Assembly (NCBI RefSeq): GCF_003751225.1
Contig: NZ_RJKE01000001.1
Location: forward strand, 7,688,001-7,752,000
Source of the DNA: Actinocorallia herbida
GTDB taxonomy: Bacteria > Actinomycetota > Actinomycetes > Streptosporangiales > Streptosporangiaceae
Length of the DNA stretch: 64,000 bases
Direction of reading: 5' to 3'
Position 1 is the stretch's first letter. Every line of letters begins with the position of its first letter. The translations under genes were made by a program, and so were the position numbers. The notes beneath the pieces were generated by a model. That model was not told the origin of the DNA. It did not search any database and saw only the letters and a list, made by a program, of their open reading frames with translations. Shown piece after piece: positions 38,574-50,700 of the stretch.

Positions 38574-40618
38574 GGCGCCACCTCCGGCAGGCTCGTCGGG
38601 AGGTGGCCGTCGGGCAGGGACGCCTTCACGCCGCCGAGCCCGTAGATCGCCTCGTAGATCTTGCGGACGGCCGGGGCGGCGAACGCGCCACCGGTGCCCG
38701 CGTCGGTGACCATCACGACGACCGCGTACTCGGGCTTCTCCGCGGGCGCGAAGGAGGCGAACCACGCGGTGTCGTCGTAGCCGTAGACCTCCGCGGTGCC
38801 GGTCTTGCCCGCGATGTGGACCTTGTCCATCGGGAAGCCGCCGAAGGCCCCCGCCGCGGTGCCCTGCGTGGTGACCTCGGCGAGCGCCTTGCGGATGTAG
38901 GTGATGGTCTTGCCGTCGACGGGCAGCTTGCCCGCGGGCTTCGGCTCGATCCGCCGCACGACGGTTCCGTCGGGGCGGACCAGGGCGGTCCCGACGTGGG
39001 GGGTGACCAGGGTGCCGCCGTTGGCGATGGCCGCGTACGCGCGGGCGAGCTGGAGCGGGGTGACCAGGACGTCGCCCTGGCCGACGGAGAAGTTCGCCGC
39101 GTCGCCGGCCCGCCAGACGAAGCCCTCCAGGCAGTTCTCCTTGGCGATCGCGCTCAGGTAGGCGGCCCGGGTGGGGCTGCTGACCTCGGGGTAGCCCGTC
39201 TTGGCCCGCTTGCAGTTCTCGGTCTTCGTCGCCGCCCAGTAGTCCTTCTTCCAGGTCCGGTCGGGGATGCGGCCGGGGGACTCGCCCGGCAGGTCGACCC
39301 CGGTCCTGGTGCCGAACCCGAACTTCCTGGCCATGCCGACCATCGGGTCCTTCGGGTTCTTGACCGGCTTGGTGGACCCGTCCTTGAGCCAGGCGTCGTA
39401 GGCGAACTTGTAGAAGATCGTGTCGCAGGAGACCACGAGGGCGGTGTGCAGGCTCATCGGGCCGTGCCCCTGGCCCTCGAAGTTCTGGAACGCCCGGTCG
39501 CCGACCATGAAGGAGCCGGGGCAGTCGTAGGTGCCCCTCAGCGAGTTGCCGTCGTTGACGGCGGCGGCCACCGAGGAGATCTTGAAGGTCGAGCCGGGCG
39601 GGAACTGGCCCGAGATCGCCCGGGAGATGAGCGGTTCGCCGCGCTTCTTGCCGAGCAGCGCGTCGTACTCCTCCTGGGAGATGCCCCCGGTCCAGATCGA
39701 GGGGTCATAGGTGGGGTAGCTGGCGAGCGCGACGACCCGGCCGGTGTTCACCTCCAGGACGACGCCCGCCGCGGCCGGCTTGCCGCCCGCCTTCTTGACC
39801 TTGTCGACCTGTTCGGCGATCGCGTTCTCGACCGCGGCCTGGACGCCCGCGTCCATGCTGGTGACCAGGTGCGAGCCCGGCACCGGAGCCTGTTCGCCGG
39901 CGATCCCGGTGACCCTTCCCCGCGCGTCGACGTTCACCTTGCGGACGCCGGGGCTGCCGCGCAGGTCCGCGTCGTAGGTGGCCTCCAGGCCGTCGCGGCC
40001 GATGAGGTCGACGCCCGCGAACCCGGTGACGCGCAGTCCCTCGCGCTGGTCCATCTCCTCCTGGGTGATGGGCTGGAGGTAGCCGAGCGTCTGGGCTGCG
40101 CTGGCGCCGTCCGGCTCGGGGTGCTCGCGCACCGCCTGGACCTGGGCGATGACGCCGGGGAACTCCTCCTGGCGCTCCAGGATCTGGAGGCCCTCCTTGG
40201 CGGTGACCCTGTCGTCGACGGGGATCGGCTGGTAGGGCGAGCCGGGCCAGCACGGCCGCGGGACGGTCGGCGAGCACAGCCGGGTCCGCTGCTGGAGGTC
40301 CTCCGGCGTGGTGCCGAGCACCTTCGCCAGCTCCGCGACGACGCTCTTGCCCCGGTCGGGCAGCCTGCCGAGGACGGTCAGGTCGACCGACACCACGAGG
40401 GCCGTGCGGTTGCGGACCAGGGGGCGGCCCTCGACGTCCAGGATGGAGCCGCGGACGGCGGGGACGACGATGTCGCGGGTGCGGTTCTCGGCGGCGACGG
40501 TCCGGTAGTGCTCGCCGTTGACGACCATGAGCACCCACATGCGCCCGGCCAGCACGAGCAGCAGCGCCGCCACCAGGACGTGCAGCACCACGAGCCGCGA
40601 TCGGGTCCGCCCGTTCAC
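38570..40618 (-). CDS. mrdA: Penicillin-binding protein 2 (class B transpeptidase)
   Basis: A 682-residue class B PBP. One N-terminal membrane segment (residues 8-32, LVVLHVLVAALLLVLAGRMW) anchors it; a pedestal domain follows; the transpeptidase domain has the active serine in GSTFKISS (about residue 343), SCD (about 398) and KTGT (about 605). It cross-links peptidoglycan with RodA. GTG start with a four-base overlap with mreD. The SxN motif reads SCD here, a variant typical of class B PBPs. Cell elongation role inferred from operon context. Confidence 0.93.
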   Translation of the reverse strand: MNGRTRSRLVVLHVLVAALLLVLAGRMWVLMVVNGEHYRTVAAENRTRDIVVPAVRGSILDVEGRPLVRNRTALVVSVDLTVLGRLPDRGKSVVAELAKVLGTTPEDLQQRTRLCSPTVPRPCWPGSPYQPIPVDDRVTAKEGLQILERQEEFPGVIAQVQAVREHPEPDGASAAQTLGYLQPITQEEMDQREGLRVTGFAGVDLIGRDGLEATYDADLRGSPGVRKVNVDARGRVTGIAGEQAPVPGSHLVTSMDAGVQAAVENAIAEQVDKVKKAGGKPAAAGVVLEVNTGRVVALASYPTYDPSIWTGGISQEEYDALLGKKRGEPLISRAISGQFPPGSTFKISSVAAAVNDGNSLRGTYDCPGSFMVGDRAFQNFEGQGHGPMSLHTALVVSCDTIFYKFAYDAWLKDGSTKPVKNPKDPMVGMARKFGFGTRTGVDLPGESPGRIPDRTWKKDYWAATKTENCKRAKTGYPEVSSPTRAAYLSAIAKENCLEGFVWRAGDAANFSVGQGDVLVTPLQLARAYAAIANGGTLVTPHVGTALVRPDGTVVRRIEPKPAGKLPVDGKTITYIRKALAEVTTQGTAAGAFGGFPMDKVHIAGKTGTAEVYGYDDTAWFASFAPAEKPEYAVVVMVTDAGTGGAFAAPAVRKIYEAIYGLGGVKASLPDGHLPTSLPEVAP

Positions 40619-41193
40619 CGGGACTGCCTGCCCAACCGCGCGTACCCGGGCACCGACAGGCCGCCGCGCGGCTCGCGCCGTTCGCCACGGCGCGAGAACC
40701 GCAGCACGGCCCAGACGACGAACGGGCTGGCCAGCAGGTCGTACAGCACGGCCAGCGGCACCACGCTCGTCACCGCCTCCCAGGAGGTGCGCGGGTCGCC
40801 GAGCAGCATTCCGACGAGCGCGTAGGCGAGGTTGCCGAGCAGCGCGCCCGCGGCGACCATGAAGAACGGGAGCACCGGCGAGCGCTGGACGTCGAGCCGC
40901 AGCAGGCCGCAGCCGTAGCCGATGAGGCAGTACACTAGGGCGTAGCGCCCGATGGTGTGGTCGGCGGGCGGCGCGATGTCGACCGCGAGGCCCGCGCAGA
41001 ACCCCGCGACCATGCCGACGCGCTCGCCGCTGAACAGGGCGAGCGCGAGGACGGTGAGCAGGACGAGGTCGGGCGTGACGCCCCCGGGCAGCGGCAGCCG
41101 GTTGGCCACGGTGACCTGCACGAGGATGGCCGCGACGATGACGATGAAGGCCCGGAGTTTGACCCCCTGGGCCTCCTCTGCGGAGTTCAGCAC
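40615..41193 (-). CDS. mreD: Rod shape-determining protein MreD
   Basis: A 192-residue membrane protein with five or six hydrophobic segments (AFIVIVAAILVQVTVANRL, LVLLTVLALALF, MVAGFCAGLAVD, ALVYCLIGYGC, FFMVAAGALLGN, AVLYDLLASPFVVWAVL). MreD helps organise MreC and the elongation synthases. I keep the GTG start at 41193, which has no strong Shine-Dalgarno; translation probably follows mreC, 25 bases upstream. The C-terminal tail is strongly basic. Confidence 0.9.
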   Translation of the reverse strand: MLNSAEEAQGVKLRAFIVIVAAILVQVTVANRLPLPGGVTPDLVLLTVLALALFSGERVGMVAGFCAGLAVDIAPPADHTIGRYALVYCLIGYGCGLLRLDVQRSPVLPFFMVAAGALLGNLAYALVGMLLGDPRTSWEAVTSVVPLAVLYDLLASPFVVWAVLRFSRRGERREPRGGLSVPGYARLGRQSR

Positions 41194-41218
41194 GCTTTTC
41201 TAGCTCCCCTGCGGGTTC

Positions 41219-42112
41219 TCAGGAGGACGGGGTGGACGGCCGGGGCGGCAGCACCGCGTCGTGCGGGTCCCGGGCGGGCGGCGCGACGACGACGCCGACC
41301 ACGTCAAGGCCGGAGAAGTGGACGAACGGCCGGATCAGGGCCGTGCGGGTGAGGGCTCCCGGGGTCTGTTCGACGCGGTCCACGACCCCGATCGGAACGC
41401 CGGGCACATACGGCCTGTCGTCCTTGGAGCCGAGGGTGACGACCCGCTGGCCGGGCGACAGGCGCGCGTCGGGGGCGAGCAGTTCCAGCCGGAGCGTGGC
41501 GGCGCCGACGCCGAAGCCGCGGCGGCCGGTGCCGGTGACGGAGCCGATCTCCTTGGACGTCTCCATCCGGGCGCCGACGGTCGAGGCCGAGTCGGTGGCC
41601 AGCAGGACCGTCGCGGACGCGGGTCCCGCCTTGATGACGCGGCCGACCAGGCCGTCGCCCGTCATGACGGTCATGTCGGGCTTGACGCCGCTCAGGGTGC
41701 CGACGTCGATGGTGACGGTGTCCTCGAAGCCCTGGCCCGCGGAGATGACGTTCGCCGCGACGATCTTGTAGCCGCCGAGGCCCGCGCTGCCGAGCAGCTT
41801 CTCCAGCTGCGCCGCACGGCCCTTGTCGACGGTCGTGGAGCGGAGCTGCTCGCGCAGCTCCTGGTTCTCCTTGACCAGGTCCTCGGCCCGGCTGCGCTGG
41901 CCGGGCGCGTCGCGGATCGCGTCGAAGGTGTTGCCGACGGGCCGGACGACGCCGGCCGCGACCCGCTCCAGCGGGCCGAAGACAGCGGCACCGACCCCGC
42001 GCAGCACGTTCAGCGGGGAGTTCTCCCCGCCCCGGAAGTCGAGGGTGATGAGCACCAGCGACGCGACGAGCAGGACGCCCAGCACGAGCCGGTTCTTGCC
42101 GGTGTCACGCAT
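41219..42112 (-). CDS. mreC: Rod shape-determining protein MreC
   Basis: A 297-residue MreC: one membrane segment (LVLGVLLVASLVLITLDF, near residues 9-26), a coiled coil (AEDLVKENQELREQLRSTTVDK) and a beta-rich domain with GLVGRVIKAGPASATVLL. It links cytoplasmic MreB to the periplasmic-side enzymes. Its ATG overlaps the mreB stop by one base (TGATG). The C-terminal end is proline-rich, as in many actinobacteria. Confidence 0.92.
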   Translation of the reverse strand: MRDTGKNRLVLGVLLVASLVLITLDFRGGENSPLNVLRGVGAAVFGPLERVAAGVVRPVGNTFDAIRDAPGQRSRAEDLVKENQELREQLRSTTVDKGRAAQLEKLLGSAGLGGYKIVAANVISAGQGFEDTVTIDVGTLSGVKPDMTVMTGDGLVGRVIKAGPASATVLLATDSASTVGARMETSKEIGSVTGTGRRGFGVGAATLRLELLAPDARLSPGQRVVTLGSKDDRPYVPGVPIGVVDRVEQTPGALTRTALIRPFVHFSGLDVVGVVVAPPARDPHDAVLPPRPSTPSS

Positions 42113-43149
42113 CAGCGCCGCGGCTCGGGCACCAGGACCTGGCGCAGCGACTCGAAGTCCTCGATGCACTTGCCGGTGCCGAGCACGACGGAGTCGAGCG
42201 GGTTGTCGACGAGATGGATCGGCATGCCCGTCTCCTCCCGGACGCGTTCGTCCAGGTGCTTGAGGAGGGCGCCGCCGCCCGTCAGGGCGATGCCCCGGTC
42301 CATGATGTCCCCGGAGAGCTCCGGCGGGCACTTGTCGAGGGTGGTCTTCACCGCGTCGACGATGGCGTTGACGGGCTCCTCGATCGCGCGCCTGACCTCC
42401 TCGGAGGAGATGACGACGGTCTTGGGCAGCCCCGACACCAGGTCGCGGCCCCGGATCTCGTAGTTGGGCTCGTCCTCGCCGCCGGTCGGGAACGCGCTGC
42501 CGATCGCGATCTTGATCTCCTCGGCGCTGCGCTCGCCGAGCATCAGCGAGTACTCCTTCTTGGCGAAGGTGATGACGGCCTGGTCGAGCTCGTCGCCGCC
42601 GACCCGCACGGACTGGCTGGTGACGATGCCGCCGAGGGAGATGATGGCCACCTCCGTCGTGCCGCCGCCGATGTCCACGACCATGTTGCCGGTCGGCTCG
42701 TAGACGGGCAGGCCCGCGCCGATCGCCGCGGCCATCGGCTCCTCGATGATGTAGACGCGGCGGGCGCCGGCCTGGTAGCCGGCCTCCTTGACCGCGCGCT
42801 GCTCCACCCCGGTGATGCCGGACGGGACCGCGACGACGATGCGGGGCTTGGCGAAGTGCCGGCGCTTGTGCACCTTCTGGATGAAGTACCGCAGCATCCG
42901 CTCGGTCACGTCGAAGTCGGCGATCACGCCGTCCTTGAGCGGGCGGACCGCGACGATGTTGCCGGGAGTGCGGCCGATCATCCGTTTCGCCTCGATCCCG
43001 ACCGCGACGATCTTGCCCGTGTGGGTGTTGATGGCCACCACGGACGGCTCGTTGAGCACGATCCCGCGGCCACGCAGATAGACGAGCGTGTTGGCGGTAC
43101 CGAGGTCGACCGCCATATCACGGCCTAGGAACGACAGCTTGTTACCCAT
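42112..43149 (-). CDS. mreB: Rod shape-determining actin homologue MreB
   Basis: A 345-residue actin-family ATPase that guides cell-wall synthesis. Phosphate loops: [15 protein letters not shown] (residues 13-27) and [18 protein letters not shown]; other segments [28 protein letters not shown], and [12 protein letters not shown]. No Shine-Dalgarno stands directly in front of the ATG at 43149; AGGAAGGG is 14 bases away. In sporulating actinomycetes this operon often affects spore wall synthesis. First gene of mreBCD-mrdA-rodA. Confidence 0.95.
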   Translation of the reverse strand: MGNKLSFLGRDMAVDLGTANTLVYLRGRGIVLNEPSVVAINTHTGKIVAVGIEAKRMIGRTPGNIVAVRPLKDGVIADFDVTERMLRYFIQKVHKRRHFAKPRIVVAVPSGITGVEQRAVKEAGYQAGARRVYIIEEPMAAAIGAGLPVYEPTGNMVVDIGGGTTEVAIISLGGIVTSQSVRVGGDELDQAVITFAKKEYSLMLGERSAEEIKIAIGSAFPTGGEDEPNYEIRGRDLVSGLPKTVVISSEEVRRAIEEPVNAIVDAVKTTLDKCPPELSGDIMDRGIALTGGGALLKHLDERVREETGMPIHLVDNPLDSVVLGTGKCIEDFESLRQVLVPEPRR

Positions 43150-43322
43150 GGAGAAAAGGGGGCCCTTCCTACTGGCAGTGGCACCAGAGATGACGGTCGG
43201 AGCGGCGAGTTCATCGTAACGCGACCGCAACGACCGCGGCAGTCACCGGGCCGCGGACGCCATCGGAAATTCCGCGCGTGATTCGACTATTGCACAGCGA
43301 AACGGAACCACACGACCGGAAA

Positions 43323-43368
43323 CGCGAACGCACCGCGCGCCGATCATACGGCGGACGGTGCGTTCGCG
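43323..43368 (-). terminator. Large hairpin behind ndk
   Basis: A perfect 13-base-pair stem (CGCGAACGCACCG, 43323-43335, complement at 43356-43368) around a 20-base loop that itself can pair, followed on the minus strand by TTTCC. A second, smaller 9-base-pair stem (CGCGGCGGG, 43380-43400) lies closer to the ndk stop codon. The pair probably ends ndk transcription before the mreB promoter region. Confidence 0.75.
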
Positions 43369-43402
43369 GGTGCGTATCGCGCGGCGGGAGTCCCGCCGCG
43401 GC

Positions 43403-43813
43403 TCATCCCAGCTCGGGGAAGAACAGCTTGACCTCGCGCGCGGCGGACTCGGGAGAGTCGGAACCGTGCACGATGTTCTCGCCGATCTCGAGGGCGAAGT
43501 CGCCGCGCAGGGTGCCGGGGGCCGCCTTGACGGGGTCGGTCGCACCGGCCAGGGCGCGGAACGCCTCGATGGCGCGGGGGCCCTCGGCGACCAGGGCGAC
43601 GAGCGGGCCGCCGGTGATGAACTCGACGAGCTCGCCGAAGAACGGACGCTCGCGGTGCTCGCCGTAGTGGTCCTCGGCGACGTCGCGGGTCAGGGTGCGC
43701 AGCTCGAGCGCGACCAGCTTCAGGCCCTTGTTCTCGATGCGCGAGAGGACCTCGCCGACCAGGCCCTTGCGGACGCCGTCGGGCTTGACCAGGATCAGGG
43801 TGCGCTCGGACAC
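43403..43813 (-). CDS. ndk: Nucleoside diphosphate kinase
   Basis: A 136-residue enzyme that transfers phosphate between nucleoside di- and triphosphates through a phospho-histidine. [21 protein letters not shown] is at the N-terminus and the active-site His is in [13 protein letters not shown] near the C-terminus; the GTLRGDFA segment is also present. Typical length. It follows the MFS-like gene on the same strand. Confidence 0.97.
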   Translation of the reverse strand: MSERTLILVKPDGVRKGLVGEVLSRIENKGLKLVALELRTLTRDVAEDHYGEHRERPFFGELVEFITGGPLVALVAEGPRAIEAFRALAGATDPVKAAPGTLRGDFALEIGENIVHGSDSPESAAREVKLFFPELG

Positions 43814-43839
43814 GACTGTGTTCTCCAGTGTTGTTCAGA

Positions 43840-45228
43840 TCAGGTGGGTAGGTGGGAAAGCCTATCGGTGTCCTGTGCGTCCCGGCGCCGGGCCGCGGCC
43901 TGCACGGCCGGGACCAGGCACGTCGCGGCCACGGCGAGGCCCAGGGCGGTCGCCGTCCAAGCGCGCTGGGCGGAGGCGAGGGAGTCCAGCGGGCCGTCTC
44001 CGGCGCCCGCGTGGCCGAGACCGGCGAGCTGGAGCGACCCGGCGATGAGGCTGCCGCTCAGCAGCGCGGGGAAGCACAGCGCGAGCCCGAATCCGAAGGC
44101 GCCGGGCGGGGCGTCGCGCAGCGAGGAGGCGAGGGCGAGCCCTGCGCCTCCGGCGAGCGAGACCAGCGCGGGGCCCAGCAGCGGGCCGCCGGACAGCGGG
44201 TCGTAGGCGAGCAGCAGGCCGGTCCCCCCGACCATCAGCGCGCAGCCCGCACCGACCGCGGTGCGCGCGCCCCGCGCGTCGAGGGGCACGGTCGACAGGG
44301 CGGCGGCGAGCGCGGCGAACGCGCCCGCGCCGAAGGGCCACAGCTCGGTCGCGCCGACGCCGCGGGCGGTGGCGGTGAGCCCCGCGAGCGGCGCGCTCAC
44401 CGGCAGCACGAGCACCCCGACGAGCAGCAGGACCGGTCCGGGCGCGAGCGGTCCCGAGGCGTCGCGTCCGGCGGCCAGCGCCATGCCGGTGAGCGCGGCG
44501 AGGCCCAGCGCGGCGACGATCAGGTTGACGCCCGGGGCCCACGCCCGCTCGACGGCGAGCACCGCGAGGAACGCGAGGCCCGCCGCGGGCACGAGCGGCA
44601 GCGTCAGCTGGGCCCGTTCGGCGGCGGGCAGCGGGACCGGGGCGCGGACCCCGCGCAGGGCGAGCACGGGCAGCGCGGCGAGCAGCGCGGCGGCCGCGGC
44701 CCACGGGTGCCCGGTGAGCGGCTCGCGCCAGTCCTCGGGCCGGTCGGGGATCGCGCGGAGCACCGCGGGCATGGCCAGCAGCAGCCCGGCGACGAGGGTG
44801 CCGGAGAAGACCGCGGTCGGCAGCGGCGACCGCTGGCGCAGCGCGAGGGCGGCGGCCGCGGCGAGCGCGAGGCCCGCGCCGCAGCCCGCGAGGGCGCGGG
44901 CGGCGCCGAGCGCCCAGGTGCTGCCGGCCTGCCCGGCCAGCAGTCCGCCGAGCAGCAGCGCGGCGAGGCCGGCGGCCAGCAGCGGCCCGGGCGGCCGCAG
45001 CCGGACGAGCACGGCGGCGCCGGGGACGGTCAGGACGAGCGCGGGCAGTGCCGCGCCCGCGGCCTGCACCAGCCCGACGGGCCCGCCACCGAACTCGGCG
45101 AGTGCCGGGTCGGCGACGAACGCGACGGCGTTCGGGACGGTGAGTGCGGCCGCGGGCACGGCGAGGCAGACCGCGGCCGCGACGGCGAACCCGGCGCCGT
45201 TTCGCGCGCGGGCGGAAGAGGACAACAT
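43840..45228 (-). CDS. Polytopic membrane protein, possibly MFS-like
   Basis: A 462-residue, very Ala/Leu-rich protein with at least twelve hydrophobic segments and a short charged C-terminal tail (RRRDAQDTDRL). Pairs of short basic loops (ALRQRSPLPT, AAARRRD) suggest a transporter of the major facilitator type, but I see none of the signature motifs clearly. It sits between ndk and DUF4233/folC, all on one strand. No substrate can be proposed. An unusual AT-richer region of about 130 bases precedes it. Confidence 0.7.
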   Translation of the reverse strand: MLSSSARARNGAGFAVAAAVCLAVPAAALTVPNAVAFVADPALAEFGGGPVGLVQAAGAALPALVLTVPGAAVLVRLRPPGPLLAAGLAALLLGGLLAGQAGSTWALGAARALAGCGAGLALAAAAALALRQRSPLPTAVFSGTLVAGLLLAMPAVLRAIPDRPEDWREPLTGHPWAAAAALLAALPVLALRGVRAPVPLPAAERAQLTLPLVPAAGLAFLAVLAVERAWAPGVNLIVAALGLAALTGMALAAGRDASGPLAPGPVLLLVGVLVLPVSAPLAGLTATARGVGATELWPFGAGAFAALAAALSTVPLDARGARTAVGAGCALMVGGTGLLLAYDPLSGGPLLGPALVSLAGGAGLALASSLRDAPPGAFGFGLALCFPALLSGSLIAGSLQLAGLGHAGAGDGPLDSLASAQRAWTATALGLAVAATCLVPAVQAAARRRDAQDTDRLSHLPT

Positions 45229-45360
45229 CGGCTCCTGTCGAATCGCACCGGCGACTCCGACAGAAGAATTCGGACCGAACTGTTATTTCCGAACTGTCGG
45301 TTATTCTCGCACTGCTGGCATTTGTCGTACCGCTCGGAGACGCCGCCGGAAACGACGAAT
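45229..45360 (-). promoter_or_regulatory. AT-richer gap upstream of the MFS-like gene
   Basis: About 130 bases clearly richer in A and T than the neighbourhood. On the minus strand the block ACAGTTCGG occurs twice with a gap of six bases (near 45277-45302), and the second overlaps a short palindrome TTCGG-T-CCGAA. This looks like a regulator-binding region for the membrane protein gene; no promoter hexamers are convincing. Confidence 0.4.
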
Positions 45361-45678
45361 TTAGCCGACCGGACGCCCCTCGAACTTCCGTCCGAGCCAA
45401 ATCGCATAAGCCCAGAGCGCGCTGAACACCACACCGAGAATGAACATCGTCGGCACCACGACGCCGAGCGCGATCACCACGGCCTGGAAACCGGTCGCCA
45501 GCGGGACGCCCCAGCGGCGCCCGAGCGTCCCGGCGAGCGCCAGGCACAGCACGACCAGGACCCCGCCGACGATCCCCGCGGTCTTGCCGTCCACGTCGGC
45601 GACCGAGATCGCCACCGGGATCGACAGGCCGAAGATGATCGCCTCACACGTGAGGATCGTGGCCAGCATCCGTCGCAT
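45361..45678 (-). CDS. DUF4233 membrane protein
   Basis: A 105-residue protein with three to four hydrophobic segments (LATILTCEAIIFGLSIPVAI, IVGGVLVVLCLALAGTL, FQAVVIALGVVVPTMFILGVVF). Matches DUF4233, a small membrane family that follows folC in actinobacteria. Its ATG directly follows the folC stop codon (TAGATG), so the two are translated together. Function unknown. Confidence 0.85.
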   Translation of the reverse strand: MRRMLATILTCEAIIFGLSIPVAISVADVDGKTAGIVGGVLVVLCLALAGTLGRRWGVPLATGFQAVVIALGVVVPTMFILGVVFSALWAYAIWLGRKFEGRPVG

Positions 45679-47073
45679 CTACTTCACCCTCAACAGCACT
45701 CGTGCGTCGCCGGCCGTCACGACCGACCCTGTGATGACCACTCCCGCGCCGCCCAGTTCGCCTTCCTCGTCGGCGAGTCCGACGGCGAGGTCGATCGCGT
45801 CGTCCAGCCGCTCGGCGGCGCGGACCCGCTCGGCTCCCAGAACGCTCCCGGCCAGTTCCGCGAGATCGGCGACCGGCATGGACCGGGGCGAGGAGTTCAC
45901 CGTCACCACGACCTCGGACACGATGGGCTCCAGCTCTTCGAGCATGCCCTCGACGTCCTTGTCGGCGGCCGCGGCGACGACCGCGATCAGCCGGTTGAAC
46001 CCGAACGCCTCCGACAGCGCGCGCACGGTCGCGGCCATCCCGGCCGGGTTGTGCGCGGCGTCCAGGATGACGGTCGGGCCCGTCCGCACCACTTCGAGGC
46101 GGCCGGGCGAGGAGACCCGGACGAACCCGGCGCGGACCAGCTCGGGATCGAGCGCGCCCTCGGCGGCGCCCTCCCTGGCGAACTCGGTCAGGGAGCCGCG
46201 GGTGACCTCGTCGGGGTCCAGCACGGCGTTGGTGGGCGCGCCGCTGGCGAAGACCTCCACCGCGGCCAGCGCGACCGCGGCGTTCGCGGCCTGGTGCTCG
46301 CCGAACAGCGGCAGGAACACCTCGTCGTAGGGCGCGTAGATGCCCCGCAGGTCGAGCCGCTGGCCGCCGAAGGCGAGCTCGCGCCGGAGCACCCCGAACT
46401 CCAGGCCCTCGCGGACGACCCGCGCCCCGGTCTCGGCGGCCCGGCGCAGCAGCACCTCGGCGGCCTCGACGGGCTGCTGGGCGATCACCGCGACGGATCC
46501 CGCCTTGATGATCCCGGCCTTCTCCAGGGCGATGTCCTCGATCGTGTCGCCGAGGTAGTCGGTGTGGTCGAGCCCGATCGGGGTGACGACGGCTACGGCG
46601 GGGTCGACCACATTGGTGGCGTCCCAGGTGCCGCCCATGCCGATCTCCACGACCGCGACGTCGACGGGCGCGTCGGCGAACGCCGAATAGGCCATCGCCG
46701 TGAGCGTCTCGAAGAACGACAGGCGCACCGGGTGCTTGCCGTCGATGATCTGGAGGTAGGGCTCGATGTCGGCGTAGACCTCGGCGAAGCGCTCCTCGCT
46801 CAGCGGCTCGCCGTCGATCGCGATGCGCTCGCGCAGCGCGCTCAGATGCGGGCTGGTGAACCTGCCGACGCGCAGGCCGCGCTCGGTCAGCAGCGCGTCG
46901 ATCATGCGGGCCACGCTGGACTTGCCGTTGGTTCCCGCGACGAGGATGACCGGGCAGGCCCGCTGGGGCTCGCCGAGGAGGTCCAGGAGGTCCTGGATGC
47001 GGTCCAGGGTGGGGTCGAACTCCCACTCGACCCCGCGCGCCATGACCGCCGCTACGGCGGCCCGATAATCCAT
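45679..47073 (-). CDS. folC: Bifunctional dihydrofolate synthase / folylpolyglutamate synthase
   Basis: A 464-residue Mur-ligase-type enzyme that adds glutamate to dihydropteroate and to reduced folates. ATP P-loop AGTNGKSS (residues 46-53), the folate loop FTSPHLSALRERIAIDG, GMGGTWDATNVVDPAVAVVTPIGLDHTDYLG with metal ligands, and AHNPAGMAAT in the C-terminal domain. No Shine-Dalgarno sequence; a TAGCCT lies six bases before an in-frame GTG (47074-47076) next to this ATG, so the transcript may be leaderless and begin with GTG. Confidence 0.95.
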   Translation of the reverse strand: MDYRAAVAAVMARGVEWEFDPTLDRIQDLLDLLGEPQRACPVILVAGTNGKSSVARMIDALLTERGLRVGRFTSPHLSALRERIAIDGEPLSEERFAEVYADIEPYLQIIDGKHPVRLSFFETLTAMAYSAFADAPVDVAVVEIGMGGTWDATNVVDPAVAVVTPIGLDHTDYLGDTIEDIALEKAGIIKAGSVAVIAQQPVEAAEVLLRRAAETGARVVREGLEFGVLRRELAFGGQRLDLRGIYAPYDEVFLPLFGEHQAANAAVALAAVEVFASGAPTNAVLDPDEVTRGSLTEFAREGAAEGALDPELVRAGFVRVSSPGRLEVVRTGPTVILDAAHNPAGMAATVRALSEAFGFNRLIAVVAAAADKDVEGMLEELEPIVSEVVVTVNSSPRSMPVADLAELAGSVLGAERVRAAERLDDAIDLAVGLADEEGELGGAGVVITGSVVTAGDARVLLRVK

Positions 47074-47129
47074 CACACTGAGAGGCTATCCCGCGTCCGG
47101 GACCACCGTGTTCCGGGTCGGGCCCCGGG

Positions 47130-47774
47130 TCAGGCCCCTTGGAGACCTCCCGTGATCGCGCTCCCGCTGCTCTCCTGGGTGTCCCCCTGCGGCAGGTCTT
47201 CCTGCTGGGTCCCGTCCTGCTGAGTCCCGTCCTGCTGGGTGCCGTCCTGGCCGGGGAGCTGCCAGCCGCCGCCCTGGCCGCCCTGCCGGCTCTGGCCGCC
47301 CTGGCCGCCGAACGGGAACCCGCTCTGGCCGCCTTGGCCGCCCTGGTCGTCGAACCGGGACACCCGCGCCGGACCGGCGGTGTCGTCACCGTCGAAGAGG
47401 GTGACCGCGCCCGCCATGATCACACCGCCGATCAGGCCGCCGATGATCCCGGCGCCGAGCACGTGGGCCCACGGCTTGCGCAGCAGCCGCGACACGGCGC
47501 TCTCCTTCGGCGCGGGCGGCACCACGTAGCCGGGCGCGAACGGCGGCTGCGGGAAGGGGTCCTGCTGCGGGGTCCCCGCCTCCGCGGGCACGCTCCACGC
47601 CGCGTTCGCGGCCGCCTCCTGCGGCGCATCCTGCGCGACGGGCTCCGCCGGGACGCCGACGGGCTCGGGCCGGACCGCCTCGACGGCCGGAGCCGCCTCG
47701 GCCGGCTCGGTGACCTGCGGCTGGATCGCGGTGTCGGCGTTCGGGTCGGCCTGCACGGGACGCTCCTCGCTCAT
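47130..47774 (-). CDS. Low-complexity single-pass membrane protein
   Basis: A 214-residue protein. A Glu/Ala/Pro-rich cytoplasmic-type N-terminus (about residues 1-90) is followed by one membrane helix (VLGAGIIGGLIGGVIMAGAVTLF, about 103-125) and an outer, Gly/Gln-rich tail (QGGQ, QSRQGGQGGGW) with three tandem DGTQQ-type repeats. No catalytic motif. The tail looks like an extracellular flexible segment; a role in wall or envelope contact is possible but not shown. It is read after valS and before folC. Confidence 0.72.
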   Translation of the reverse strand: MSEERPVQADPNADTAIQPQVTEPAEAAPAVEAVRPEPVGVPAEPVAQDAPQEAAANAAWSVPAEAGTPQQDPFPQPPFAPGYVVPPAPKESAVSRLLRKPWAHVLGAGIIGGLIGGVIMAGAVTLFDGDDTAGPARVSRFDDQGGQGGQSGFPFGGQGGQSRQGGQGGGWQLPGQDGTQQDGTQQDGTQQEDLPQGDTQESSGSAITGGLQGA

Positions 47775-47930
47775 CTCTTCCCCCTGAAGAGTCGGTCCGC
47801 GGCCGGGGGCCGCGGGGTCGGTGGACCCGGCCGGTCCGGGGACCTATGGCAGGGCGCTGTCCACCGTGCAACCGCGCCCTGAGGCACCGCTGAGCGCTCG
47901 ATGAGAGCGCGCTGAGAAGGCCCCGGCAGA

Positions 47931-47976
47931 CGCCTGAGGCCCGGCCCCGCAAGCGCGGGACCGGGCCTCAGAGGCG
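47931..47976 (-). terminator. valS terminator
   Basis: Interrupted inverted repeat. A 10-base-pair stem TGAGGCCCGG/CCGGGCCTCA (47935-47944 and 47961-47970) has an inner CCCGC/GCGGG continuation and a four-base loop; outer CGCCT/AGGCG pairs extend it. It lies a few bases past the valS stop codon. Confidence 0.75.
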
Positions 47977-47983
47977 GTGCGCG

Positions 47984-50575
<2,592 letters not shown>

Positions 50576-50700
50576 GAACCCCGATTCTACGGGTTGTCAA
50601 CCCTTGCCCAGGGCGGAAGAGGTCTGCCAGCGGACATCCGAACCACGATGCGACAGAATGCGTCTACGGAATCAAAGCCGAAAATGCACTGGAGAAGCAC

